From Loktanella fryxellensis (lineage in GTDB: Bacteria > Pseudomonadota > Alphaproteobacteria > Rhodobacterales > Rhodobacteraceae), in the NCBI RefSeq assembly GCF_900110065.1, contig NZ_FOCI01000016.1:1-64000 (forward strand): DNA of 64,000 nucleotides. The letters run 5' to 3'. Within the stretch, counting starts at the first letter, position 1; each line of letters opens with the position of its first letter. The notes under the pieces are model-generated. The model was not told the origin of the DNA, did not search any database, and saw only the letters and a list, made by a program, of their open reading frames with translations. Below are positions 1 through 8,143 of the stretch, in pieces. A program made the translations under genes and the position numbers.

Positions 1-17
1 CGCCATCACTCACCACA

Positions 18-46
18 AGATGTCCATTTATCGATGATGGACATCT
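18..46 (-). terminator. 10-bp inverted repeat after the TcmP gene
   Basis: A perfect 10-bp inverted repeat (arms 18-27 and 37-46, 9-nt loop) lies about 21 bases beyond the stop codon of the leftward TcmP gene. Its place suits an end of the two-gene transcript. No T-run follows on the minus strand, so a protein-binding or recombination site is equally possible. Confidence 0.4.
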
Positions 47-67
47 AGCTGATACTCCATCCAGTCG

Positions 68-904
68 TCAGAGCGGGACAACCGGACGGATACGAACTGC
101 CTCCTTCTCTACCTTTTCCTGAACCGTCCGGAAGACCTCCACACCAAATCCGCTATGTGTGCCCAGGATCAGACGCATCTTGATCCGATCCTCGCGCGGT
201 TTTCGGATTGCCATATCCGTCAGATAGGTTGCGACCCTCGCTTCCTTCATCTTGGCTTTCAAAAGCCGCAAGATCTTCGTCTCGATGGAAGCCTCGGGCA
301 GCGCCTCGAACGCTGCTTTCCAAGCAGGGTCCGCAAGGAACCGCCCAACAGACTCTGCGACACCATCCCAACCGGCATGACGGTTCACTTCCTCGGCCAT
401 GAAGTTGAACAGGAACTCCCCATTCAATGCTCTTAGGAAATCAAAGACCTTGAAGGATTCGACGTTCCAACCTGTGGGGTCGATGAACGTGAAGGTGAAG
501 CCGTCGCGGCATTCACTTCGGATACCATCGAGATTGTCCTCAAAGGGACCGGAGAAAACCTTGATGTCAAACTCGGATTTCTGCGCCGCGAACTGCGTAA
601 GTTTTGCGACTGAGGCCGGGTTTCGTTCGCAGAACCGGAAACGCACCTTGAGGCCTGGCCGCCCCATTTCGAGCAATGACTTGCGCACTGTTTCAAGCGT
701 CTCAATGGCTTGCGAGAAGGAAGCGTCAGAGTACATGTTCGTGTCTGACACGCGCCAAGGCCCAGCGAATGCGTCGACGAAATTGAACACCGGCGATCTG
801 CCCTGAAAAAGCTTGTAGGCGGCAGACTCGAGATATTTGTTAAGAAACAGGTGCTTGATGAATGACTGTTCGCGTCCTTGGTAGTTTTCGATCCGAGGCG
901 GCAT
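68..904 (-). CDS. tcmP: Three-Cys-motif partner protein TcmP
   Basis: This 278-residue protein resembles the three-Cys-motif partner family, which is regularly found beside DUF5131 (Gp37/Gp68) proteins. That is exactly the arrangement here. Near residue 42 it has VDAFAGP, like motif I of a Rossmann methyltransferase. Next comes RFRFCERNP, an acidic second-strand position, and then FIDPTG near residue 140. I infer a SAM-dependent methyltransferase-like fold; the substrate is unknown. The ATG at 904 overlaps the TGA of the upstream gene as TGATG, so the two are translationally coupled; an in-frame TTG at 907 is less likely. G+C is about 55-57%, below the backbone. Family call fairly sure, activity not established. 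Confidence 0.8.
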   Translation of the reverse strand: MPPRIENYQGREQSFIKHLFLNKYLESAAYKLFQGRSPVFNFVDAFAGPWRVSDTNMYSDASFSQAIETLETVRKSLLEMGRPGLKVRFRFCERNPASVAKLTQFAAQKSEFDIKVFSGPFEDNLDGIRSECRDGFTFTFIDPTGWNVESFKVFDFLRALNGEFLFNFMAEEVNRHAGWDGVAESVGRFLADPAWKAAFEALPEASIETKILRLLKAKMKEARVATYLTDMAIRKPREDRIKMRLILGTHSGFGVEVFRTVQEKVEKEAVRIRPVVPL

Positions 905-1671
905 CAAGCATCCTCTGGCTGTAGAGCACGAATTATCGGTTCAGGGACGATCTGCCAAGGAAAGCCGTTCCACTCTTCGCCATCGAGCAGACGCCCCCCG
1001 GATTTTGGTCGCGCGCCGCCCCACTGTTTGAAAAAGAACGCTACATCGTCACGGTCGCAGGTGTCACGAAGCTCGCGAGCCCAAACTTCCTCCATGGGCC
1101 GCGCCCGGGGACCGCTTTCACCTCCGACGATGGCCCACGCGATCCCTCGCAGATTGACATCGCCGATCGCCCCGAGCAGCGGTTCAAACGAGATGAAGCG
1201 GGCATCCGAGTTGATCTGTTTCAGATGTTCGATACGGCTGGTGTGTGCGGCGTCCTCAACCGAGACGCCTAGCCAGATGTGGCGTGGGACTGGCCCGCCG
1301 TCATACCGCGTCCGGATATAGTTGCGCATGAGCGAACTCCGCTTGGTCAGAACCTGATAGACATGCCAATCCGCGTGCTCCATGGCGTCGAACACCTGGT
1401 CGATGTATGCGCGATCGATTTCCTTGTGGAAGAGGTCGCTCATCGAGTTCACGAAAATCATGCGCGGCTTTTTCCAAAGCGCTGGCTGTCGTAGCCTTGA
1501 TGGCCACAGTTTCAGGTCGAAGCCTTGTTCGTACGGATGCCCCGGAATTCCACGCCAGCGCTCCGCGAAACGCTCTGCGTAACAGTTGTCACATCCCGGA
1601 CCAACTTTGGTGCAGCCCGTGACCGGGTTCCAAGTTGCGTCTGTCCACTCGATCTCCGACTTCTGCGCCAA
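904..1671 (-). CDS. DUF5131 (phage Gp37/Gp68) family protein, radical-SAM-like
   Basis: This 255-residue protein matches the DUF5131/Gp37Gp68 family. It has the N-terminal block IEWTDATWNP followed by three cysteines C20, C27 and C30 (CX6CX2C). Later blocks YQVLTKR, WLGVSVED, FISFEPLL and VGGESG follow the order of strands in radical-SAM TIM barrels such as spore photoproduct lyase. An iron-sulfur cluster bound by the three cysteines is therefore plausible but is inference. The start is TTG at 1671, supported by GAGG about 7 bases upstream and by the family N-terminus. It is first in a two-gene unit with TcmP. Such pairs occur in prophages and islands; the role is unknown. Confidence 0.8.
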   Translation of the reverse strand: MAQKSEIEWTDATWNPVTGCTKVGPGCDNCYAERFAERWRGIPGHPYEQGFDLKLWPSRLRQPALWKKPRMIFVNSMSDLFHKEIDRAYIDQVFDAMEHADWHVYQVLTKRSSLMRNYIRTRYDGGPVPRHIWLGVSVEDAAHTSRIEHLKQINSDARFISFEPLLGAIGDVNLRGIAWAIVGGESGPRARPMEEVWARELRDTCDRDDVAFFFKQWGGARPKSGGRLLDGEEWNGFPWQIVPEPIIRALQPEDA

Positions 1672-1695
1672 CTGCTCGCCTCACGCTTTTTTGAC

Positions 1696-1723
1696 ATCGT
1701 AGCACGATCCTGGCACAGCACAA
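1696..1723 (-). promoter_or_regulatory. Possible promoter of the DUF5131-TcmP unit
   Basis: Read on the minus strand, TTGTGC (1723-1718) and TACGAT (1701-1696) are separated by 16 bases and lie about 25-50 bases before the TTG start. Each box matches four of six sigma-70 consensus bases. This is a sequence resemblance only. Confidence 0.3.
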
Positions 1724-1925
1724 AGCGCGAACGGATATAGCGTTGTCATTTGGAAGCCGGAGTGGATTCACGGCCATCGCAGCTCTACTGTTCGATCTCG
1801 GTTCCGTCCGGCATCCGGATGAACTTGCAAAACTATCGAGATGCGCTGTTCCAATTAATGCTGCCACACCAATGCTTTAACGCTGATAACCGGAATGGCT
1901 GCGGTTAACAGGTCCGGAGAATAAT

Positions 1926-1950
1926 GGCCCGGAGAGAACGCTTCCGGGCC
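1926..1950. terminator. Hairpin between island and tRNA-Ser
   Basis: An 8-bp perfect GC-rich stem (1926-1933 with 1943-1950) encloses a 9-nt loop. It lies about 100 bases beyond the 3' end of the leftward tRNA-Ser gene and may end its transcript. No T-run is visible on either strand, so the call is weak. Confidence 0.35.
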
Positions 1951-2052
1951 TCATGCAACCGAAGCCGGTTAACAGCCCCACCCGCATAACCCTCGAAAAC
2001 AACGGGAAATTCTGACCGCAGCCGGGTCGGGAGAAACGTTTCTCAGGGCAAG

Positions 2053-2142
2053 TGGCGGAGGCTCAGGGATTCGAACCCTGGGAGGGCTCACACCCTCGGC
2101 GGTTTTCAAGACCGCTGCAATCGACCACTCTGCCAAGCCTCC
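2053..2142 (-). tRNA. tRNA-Ser(UGA)
   Basis: The minus strand folds as a class II tRNA of 90 nt. It has a GGAGGCT/AGCCTCC acceptor stem, discriminator G and encoded CCA (2053-2055). The anticodon loop CTTGAAA gives UGA, the variable arm is long, and a TTCGAAT T-loop is present. The 3' end points left into the lower-GC accessory genes, the usual geometry for integration at a tRNA gene. Confidence 0.97.
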
Positions 2143-2414
2143 GTGGGCGGCGTCTTACTGCGGGACGCGGGCCACAGCAAGCGGCGACCGAAGGCCACAG
2201 GGCCCCCTGCTGCCGGGACGCCGAGCCGGCCTGCGGCCCCCTCACGCTTTGGCGAAAACCCGCGCCGGGACGGGGGCACGGCCTTTCATGTTGGCACGCG
2301 TCTCGCTAATGTGCCGAAAAATGCGGGTGGCCGGACCATCCGCACGGTTGGGTGCGCCGCACGACAGATCCTGTCGAACCGCTGGCGCAAACGCGAACAC
2401 ACGAGGGGCGAGCG

Positions 2415-3338
2415 ATGGTCGACGGGCTGCAGATCACGATCAGGGACACTGGCACAGACTCCGGCCCCGCCCGCGGCCATGGTCGGGGCCTGCGGCGATG
2501 GGGCGCGCTTGCCGCGCTGCTGACCAGCGTGGCGGTCGCGGGCTGCGACAAGTTGCCGGCGCGCGATGCAGCAGCCGGTGCGGCCGACGCGGTCACCGCG
2601 GATGGCATGGCGCTGGCCGACAGCGACATCGAAGCGCCCGAGATCTTTTCCAAGTCCGAGGCGGGCCTGTGGGACGGTCGCCCGTCGCTGGGCGGCGTCT
2701 GGGTGGCCCACCCGGAGGTGACGGACCCGGAGCGCGTTATCATCCGCAATACCGCGAACGGCAACTTCGTGATCGGTGCGCTGTTCCGGCGCGAGCTGGA
2801 GAACCCCGGACCCGCGCTGCAGGTGTCGTCAGACGCCGCCGAGGCGCTGGGCCTGCTGGCAGGTGCGCCGGAAACGCTGGAGGTGGTGGCGCTGCGCCGC
2901 GCCGAAGCGCCGGCCCCCACGGCCACCGCGATCACCGATTTTGAGGCACCCGAGGTCATCGCCGCCGTGCCGCTGGACGATGCGGCACCGACCACCGGTG
3001 GCGCCGCGGCCTCGCCCGTGACGGAAACGGCGCTGGTGGACGACACCGCCACGGCGGCACCCGCCGCCCCCGCGCCAGCCGCCACCGTGGCCACCGGATC
3101 CGCCATCGCCCGTCCCTTCCTGCAGATCGGCATCTTCAGTGTCGAGGCGAATGCGAACGAGACCGCCGAACGGCTGCGCAGCAACGGCCTGTCGGCCAGC
3201 GTGCTGGCAGGGAACAGCCAGGGCAAGCCGTTCTGGCGCGTGGTCGTGGGCCCCGCCCCCACCGAATCCGACCGCGACGCGGTGCTGGCCACCGTGAAGG
3301 GGCTTGGCTTTCCCGATGCCTACGCCGTGACGAACTAG
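2415..3338 (+). CDS. SPOR-domain lipoprotein
   Basis: A 307-residue envelope protein. The ATG at 2415 has GAGGGGCG just upstream and opens a signal sequence of basic residues, LAALLTSV and a lipobox AVAGC. Cys44 is the expected lipidated residue, so an outer- or inner-membrane lipoprotein is predicted. A long Ala/Pro/Thr-rich linker leads to a C-terminal SPOR domain of about 70 residues beginning FLQIGIFSVEANA. SPOR domains bind denuded peptidoglycan at division sites. It is followed 24 bases later by the D,D-carboxypeptidase gene, so it probably acts with it in septal wall remodelling. An upstream in-frame ATG at 2352 would bury the signal and is rejected. The 272 bases before the gene show nothing else. 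Confidence 0.85.
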   Translation: MVDGLQITIRDTGTDSGPARGHGRGLRRWGALAALLTSVAVAGCDKLPARDAAAGAADAVTADGMALADSDIEAPEIFSKSEAGLWDGRPSLGGVWVAHPEVTDPERVIIRNTANGNFVIGALFRRELENPGPALQVSSDAAEALGLLAGAPETLEVVALRRAEAPAPTATAITDFEAPEVIAAVPLDDAAPTTGGAAASPVTETALVDDTATAAPAAPAPAATVATGSAIARPFLQIGIFSVEANANETAERLRSNGLSASVLAGNSQGKPFWRVVVGPAPTESDRDAVLATVKGLGFPDAYAVTN

Positions 3339-3362
3339 GACCCCAGACCCGGAGCGACTGCC

Positions 3363-4583
3363 ATGATGCGTGCCCTGACCCGCCCCTTCCTCTTGTTCGC
3401 GCTGTGCCTGTCGGCCGGTGCGGCAGGTGCGCAGGCGCTCGAAACCACGGCCGGTGCCGCCTATGTGCTGGACGCCGGCACCGGCACGGTGCTGCTCGAC
3501 AAGAATGCCGACCAGCCGCTGCCGCCCGCGTCGATGTCCAAGCTGATGACCATCTACATGGCGTTCGAGGCCGTCGCGGACGGCCGTCTGCGCATCGACG
3601 AAGAACTACCCGTGTCCGAACACGCGGCGTCCTTCGGCGGCTCCAGCATGTTCCTCGACACCACCGACCGGGTCAGTGTCGAAGACCTGCTGCGCGGCGT
3701 GATCGTGCTGTCGGGCAACGACGCCTCCGTCGTGCTGGCCGAGGCGCTGTCGCCGGACGGCACCGAGGGCGGGTTCGCCCGCATGATGACCGAACGCGCG
3801 CGCCAGATGGGCATGACGAATTCGACCTTTGCCAATTCCAGCGGCTGGCCGGCGGCGGGGCATCTGATGTCGATGCGCGATCTGGGCACGTTGGCCGATC
3901 ACCTGATCACCGACTTTCCGACGTTCTATCCGATCTTTTCGGAAACCGAGTTCCCGTTCGACGGGCGCGTGCCGTCCAACACCCAGAACCGCAACCCGAT
4001 CCTCGGGCTGGGCATCGGGGCCGACGGCCTCAAGACCGGCCACACCGAAGAGGCGGGTTACGGCCTTGTCGGGTCCGCACAGCAGGACGGGCGGCGCATC
4101 ATCTTCGTGCTGACCGGCATGGACACCGCGGCGGAACGGCGCGAGGAATCGGAAAGGGTCGTCAACTGGGCGTTCCGCCAGTTCGCACAGCGCGACATGG
4201 CCCGCGCGGGCACCCGCATCGCGGACGTGGACGTGTGGATGGGCGCGCTGCCGCAGGTCGGCCTGACCGTGGCCGAGGATCTGTCGCTGCTGGTGCCCAG
4301 CCTGCAGCAGGACGGGATCGACGCACAGGCGGTGTTCAACACCCCCGTGCAGGCCCCCATCGCAGCGGGCGAGCAGTTGGGCGAGCTGGTCATCACGCTG
4401 GACGGTCTGCCCGAAAAGCGGGTCCCGCTGGTCGCCGACCGTGACGTGCCCATGGGTGGCTTCATGCCGCGGATGCGGACCGCGGCGCAGGTCGTGATGG
4501 GCAAGATCGTCACGCCGCCCGCCGAGGACGCCCCCACAAGCGCCCCGCAGGTTGAGGATGCCGAGGTCACCGACCCCGCATGA
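3363..4583 (+). CDS. dacC: D-alanyl-D-alanine carboxypeptidase (PBP5/6 family)
   Basis: A 406-residue penicillin-binding protein that removes the terminal D-Ala from peptidoglycan pentapeptides in the periplasm. A signal peptide ends near AGAQA. All three serine-transpeptidase motifs are present: S57-M-S-K60, S117-G-N119 and K224-T-G226. A C-terminal PBP5-type beta domain spans roughly residues 285-385. GGAG precedes the start. The stop overlaps the tmk start by four bases (ATGA). The dacC/dacF subtype is not certain. Confidence 0.93.
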   Translation: MMRALTRPFLLFALCLSAGAAGAQALETTAGAAYVLDAGTGTVLLDKNADQPLPPASMSKLMTIYMAFEAVADGRLRIDEELPVSEHAASFGGSSMFLDTTDRVSVEDLLRGVIVLSGNDASVVLAEALSPDGTEGGFARMMTERARQMGMTNSTFANSSGWPAAGHLMSMRDLGTLADHLITDFPTFYPIFSETEFPFDGRVPSNTQNRNPILGLGIGADGLKTGHTEEAGYGLVGSAQQDGRRIIFVLTGMDTAAERREESERVVNWAFRQFAQRDMARAGTRIADVDVWMGALPQVGLTVAEDLSLLVPSLQQDGIDAQAVFNTPVQAPIAAGEQLGELVITLDGLPEKRVPLVADRDVPMGGFMPRMRTAAQVVMGKIVTPPAEDAPTSAPQVEDAEVTDPA

Positions 4584-5215
4584 CCGCGCCTGCGCCGGTG
4601 CCCGCGACACCCCAAGGGCGGTTCATCACCTTCGAAGGGATCGACGGGTCCGGTAAGTCCACGCAGGCCCGCCTGTTGGCCGACGATCTGGGCGCGCAGG
4701 GGACCGATGTCCTGCTGACGCGCGAACCGGGCGGCAGCCCCGGCGCGGAAGAGATCCGCAGCCTGCTGCTGACCGGCGATCCCGACAGATGGAGCGCGCA
4801 GACCGAGATCCTGCTGTTCACCGCCGCCCGCCGCGACCACATGGAAAAGACCGTGCTGCCCGCACTGGCGGCCGGGCGCACGGTGATCTCGGACCGCTTC
4901 GCCGACAGCACCCGCGTCTATCAGGGGGCGACGCGCGGCGATCTGCGCACCCTCGTGGACCGGCTGCACGACCTGATGATCGGGCGCGAGGCGGACCTGA
5001 CCTTCGTCATCGACATGGATGCGGCCACGGCCCTGCGCCGGGGGCTCGCGCGGTCAAGCGGCGAGGACCGGTTCGAGGACATGGGGCTGGCCTTTCAGCA
5101 GGCGCTGCGCGACGGCTTCCTGTCGCTGGCGCAGGCGGCCACAGATCGCTGCATCGTCATCGACGGCGACCGCGATCCCGCAGTGGTCGCCGCAGACATT
5201 CGGTCGCACCTGTGA
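4580..5215 (+). CDS. tmk: Thymidylate kinase
   Basis: Phosphorylates dTMP to dTDP in the cytoplasm for DNA synthesis. The 211-residue protein has a P-loop at residues 20-28 (GIDGSGKST) and the DRF signature VISDRFADSTRVYQG near residue 105. It also has an Arg-rich lid around RRGLARSSGEDRFE. Length is typical. It overlaps dacC by four bases and holB by four bases (GTGA), so it is translated from the same transcript. The tmk-holB pairing is widespread in bacteria. Confidence 0.97.
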   Translation: MTAPAPVPATPQGRFITFEGIDGSGKSTQARLLADDLGAQGTDVLLTREPGGSPGAEEIRSLLLTGDPDRWSAQTEILLFTAARRDHMEKTVLPALAAGRTVISDRFADSTRVYQGATRGDLRTLVDRLHDLMIGREADLTFVIDMDAATALRRGLARSSGEDRFEDMGLAFQQALRDGFLSLAQAATDRCIVIDGDRDPAVVAADIRSHL

Positions 5216-6354
5216 CCGACCTGGCCGAACCCGACCGCATCACCGGCGCCCCCCACCCGCGCGAGACGCAGGTCCTGTTCGGTCAGGACGCCGCAATCGC
5301 CGATTTCCTGACCGCCTGGAACACCGGGCGGCTCCATTCGGGATGGATGCTGACCGGCCCGCGCGGCGTGGGCAAGGCAACGCTGGCGTGGAAGATCGCG
5401 CGTTTCCTGCTGTCGCAGCGCCAAACCGACGCGGGCGGCTTGTTCGGTGACCCACCCCCTGTTACGGCGCTGGACGTGGCCCCCGACAATCCCGACGCCC
5501 GCCTGATCGATGCAGGAAGCCATCCGGGCCTCTTCGTGCTGCGCCGCGTGCCCAACAAGGACGGCACGGCCCTGCAGCAGGACATCACCGTGGCCGCCCT
5601 GCGCGGACACGACGACGGCGACAACCGGCTCAAGCAGTTCCTGCAGATGTCCGGCACCGACGGCGGCCAGCGGGTCGTCATCATCGACGCCGCCGACGAA
5701 ATGAACGTCACCGTCGCCAACTCCATCCTCAAGCTGCTGGAAGAACCGCCCGCCCGCACCACCTTCATGCTGATCGCGCACCAGCCGTCGCGGCTGCTGC
5801 CGACGATCCGGTCACGCTGCCGCGTGCTGCGCTGTAAGCCGCTGTCGCCGCAGGATCTGGGGGCGGCGCTGCTGCAGGCCGGGCACGACACGGCGGCGAG
5901 CGAGGCGCTGGCGACCCTGTCGGCCGGGTCCGCTGGCGATGCCCTGCGCCTGCTGACGCAGGACGGGCTGCAGACCTATGCCCAGATCATCGGGCTGCTG
6001 ACCAGCCTGCCGCAGATGGACCGCACCGCCGCGATCAAGCTGGCCGAAGGCTGCACCGGGCGCGCGAACGAGGCCCGCTTCGCCCTGACCCTCGATCTCG
6101 TGGACCGGTTCCTTGGCCGGGCCGCGCGCGCCGGGCTGATGGGCGAACCCGTGACGCAGGGTGCGCCCGGCGAGGCGCGCCTGCTGGCCCGCCTGTCGCC
6201 GCACGATGCCGCCGCCCGCGCCTGGGCGGATGTGCAGCAGACGGCCACCGCCCGGGCCCGTCACGGGCGGGCGGTCAACCTTGACCCTGCGGCGCTGATC
6301 CTCGATATGCTGTTCAGCATCGAACGGACGGCACAGGCCACCGTCGCCCGCTGA
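5212..6354 (+). CDS. holB: DNA polymerase III subunit delta'
   Basis: Clamp-loader subunit of the replicative polymerase, 380 residues from a GTG start at 5212 that overlaps the tmk stop. An AAA+ ATPase fold is visible, with a Walker A-like GPRGVGKAT (49-57), a sensor region around VVIIDAADEM and a conserved SRC motif in RSRCRVL. The open frame continues upstream to 4789 inside tmk, but the family N-terminus begins at the GTG. It is followed after 13 bases by tatD. Confidence 0.95.
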   Translation: MTDLAEPDRITGAPHPRETQVLFGQDAAIADFLTAWNTGRLHSGWMLTGPRGVGKATLAWKIARFLLSQRQTDAGGLFGDPPPVTALDVAPDNPDARLIDAGSHPGLFVLRRVPNKDGTALQQDITVAALRGHDDGDNRLKQFLQMSGTDGGQRVVIIDAADEMNVTVANSILKLLEEPPARTTFMLIAHQPSRLLPTIRSRCRVLRCKPLSPQDLGAALLQAGHDTAASEALATLSAGSAGDALRLLTQDGLQTYAQIIGLLTSLPQMDRTAAIKLAEGCTGRANEARFALTLDLVDRFLGRAARAGLMGEPVTQGAPGEARLLARLSPHDAAARAWADVQQTATARARHGRAVNLDPAALILDMLFSIERTAQATVAR

Positions 6355-6367
6355 AGGTATCCGCGCC

Positions 6368-7189
6368 ATGATCCGTCCCACTCCCGTCGATGCGCACAAC
6401 GTCGGTGATGCGCCCCCCCTCGTCGATGCGCACTGCCATCTGGATTTCGCCGACTTCGACGACGAACGCGACGCGGTGATCGCCCGTGCGCAGGCGGCGG
6501 GGGTGACGCGCATGGTGACGATCTGCACCAAACTGCCCAACGCCCCCCGCGTCGCAGCCATCGCGCGCGCCCATCCGGGCGTGTTCTGGGCCGCAGGGGT
6601 CCACCCGATGAGCGTGGCCGACCATGCCCCCGTCACCGTGGACGACCTCGTGGCCCTTGCTCAGGATCCCAGGATGGTCGGCATCGGGGAGACCGGCCTC
6701 GATTACCACTACACCGCCGAGACGAAGGCGGCCCAGCAGGACAGCCTGCGCATCCACATCGCCGCATGCCGCGAAACCCGCCTGCCGCTGATCATCCACG
6801 CGCGTGACGCCGACGACGACATGGCCCGCATCCTGACCGAGGAGCACGCCGCAGGCCCGTTCACCTGCATGATGCACTGCTTTTCGTCCTCGCCCGCGCT
6901 GGCGCAGGCCGCGCTCGACCTCGGGTTCTACCTGTCGATGTCCGGCATCGCGGCCTTTCCGAAATCGACCGACCTGCGCGCCATCTTCGCGTCAGCTCCC
7001 ATCGAGCGCATCCTGATCGAGACGGACAGCCCCTACCTCGCCCCGCCGCCGCACCGGGGGCGGCGGAACGAGCCCGCCTTCGTGGCGCACACGGCGCAGG
7101 TCGGTGCCGACACCTTCGGCATGTCGCTGGAGGCGTTCGCCGCCGCGACCAGCGCCAACTTCGACCGGCTGTTCTGGAAGGCCGCATGA
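6368..7189 (+). CDS. tatD: TatD family metal-dependent hydrolase
   Basis: A 273-residue TIM-barrel hydrolase of the TatD group, metal-dependent 3'-5' nucleases linked to DNA repair. Visible metal-site motifs are DAHCHLDF (H22, H24), GETGLDYHY, the HARD block and the late ETDSPYLAP. GAAGG precedes the ATG. The holB-tatD order is common in proteobacteria. Its stop overlaps the next start as ATGA. Confidence 0.94.
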   Translation: MIRPTPVDAHNVGDAPPLVDAHCHLDFADFDDERDAVIARAQAAGVTRMVTICTKLPNAPRVAAIARAHPGVFWAAGVHPMSVADHAPVTVDDLVALAQDPRMVGIGETGLDYHYTAETKAAQQDSLRIHIAACRETRLPLIIHARDADDDMARILTEEHAAGPFTCMMHCFSSSPALAQAALDLGFYLSMSGIAAFPKSTDLRAIFASAPIERILIETDSPYLAPPPHRGRRNEPAFVAHTAQVGADTFGMSLEAFAAATSANFDRLFWKAA

Positions 7190-7992
7190 CCTACCGCTTT
7201 ACCATCCTCGGCTGCGGATCGTCGGGGGGCGTGCCGCGACTGGGCGACCGCCCCGGCGGCCACTGGGGCGACTGCGATCCAGGCGAGCCGCGCAATGCCC
7301 GCAGGCGGTGTTCGCTGCTGGTGGAACGCTATGGACCGGACGGCACCACCCGCGTCGTGATCGACACCAGCCCCGATTTCCGCGCGCAGATGCTGGACGC
7401 GGGCGTAGGCTCGCTGGATGCCGTCGTCTATACCCACCCCCACGCGGACCATGTCCACGGCCTCGACGACATCCGCATGGTCGTGTTCAACATGCGCAAG
7501 CGCCTCGACATCTGGGCCGACGCACCCACCACACAGGCCCTTCTCGACCGCTTCGGCTATGCGTTCGAGACGCCCCCCGGCTCCGCCTATCCGCCGATCT
7601 GCGATCTGCGCGCGATCCGGGGCGACGTGCACGTGGACGGCGCCGGTGGCCGCATCGTGCTGACACCGTTTCAGGTGGCGCACGGCACAATCCCGGCGCT
7701 GGGCTTCCGCATCGGCGGGCTTGCCTATCTGCCGGACGTGTCCGACATTCCGGGGCCGGTGTGGGACATGCTGTCGGATCTCGACATCTGGATCGTCGAT
7801 GCGCTGCGCCGCACCCCGCACCCCAGCCACAGCCACCTGAGCCAGACGCTCGACTGGATCGCCCGCGCGCGGCCCCGGCAGGCGGTGTTGACCAACATGC
7901 ACATCGACCTCGACTACCGCACCCTGCTGGCCGAGCTGCCCGCAGGCACCATCCCCGCCCACGATGGTCTCACGCTCACGCTGCCGTCCTGA
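7186..7992 (+). CDS. MBL-fold metallo-hydrolase, PhnP-like
   Basis: A 268-residue metallo-beta-lactamase-fold enzyme with the dinuclear zinc motif H84-x-H86-x-D88-H89 in THPHADHVHG. The N-terminus GCGSSGGVPR is typical of the PhnP/phosphodiesterase branch. It is last in the dac-tmk-holB-tatD operon and overlaps tatD by four bases, an order I recall from alphaproteobacteria. The substrate is unknown; cyclic-phosphate or tRNase-Z-like activity are possibilities from the fold. Confidence 0.88.
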   Translation: MTYRFTILGCGSSGGVPRLGDRPGGHWGDCDPGEPRNARRRCSLLVERYGPDGTTRVVIDTSPDFRAQMLDAGVGSLDAVVYTHPHADHVHGLDDIRMVVFNMRKRLDIWADAPTTQALLDRFGYAFETPPGSAYPPICDLRAIRGDVHVDGAGGRIVLTPFQVAHGTIPALGFRIGGLAYLPDVSDIPGPVWDMLSDLDIWIVDALRRTPHPSHSHLSQTLDWIARARPRQAVLTNMHIDLDYRTLLAELPAGTIPAHDGLTLTLPS

Positions 7993-8022
7993 GGCACCCC
8001 AACCCGGCCTCCACACTGTAGG

Positions 8023-8126
8023 CCTCGCTTTTTGCCAAATACTCCTGCCGGAGGCCCTTTCTTCCGCCCCTCCCCCCGCCACCGCCAGCCCGCGCATCAT
8101 CCTGCCAAGAATACACCCGTCGGAGG
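8023..8126 (+). repeat. Paired intergenic repeat, copy 1 (B1-B2)
   Basis: Two related short elements lie in tandem. B1 starts CCTCGCTTTTTGCC at 8023 and leads into AAATACTCCTGCCGGAGGC (8037-8055). B2 starts CATCATCCTGCC at 8095 and leads into AATACACCCGTCGGAGGC, ending at 8126. Their starts are 72 bases apart, with a pyrimidine-rich spacer. The same two elements recur in the same order at 55327-55432 with 71-base spacing, and single relatives lie at 13374 and 48688. They sit just after the metallo-hydrolase stop. Confidence 0.7.
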
Positions 8127-8143
8127 CCCGTCCCTCGTTTCCA

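Larger units (their letters stand above)
1672..2052. other. Non-coding stretch between the island genes and tRNA-Ser
   Basis: No convincing gene is present in these 381 bases; the open frames here lack family resemblance and ribosome sites. The stretch holds the putative promoter, a GC hairpin (1926-1950) and two copies of GGTTAACAG (1903-1911 and 1967-1975, 64 bases apart). The nearby 3' end of tRNA-Ser makes this the likely junction between island and backbone. Confidence 0.5.

Noticed and set aside
1512..1721. Small gene in the DUF5131 promoter region
   Set aside because: The frame overlaps the DUF5131 N-terminus in another phase, is Arg/Ser-rich and has no ribosome site.
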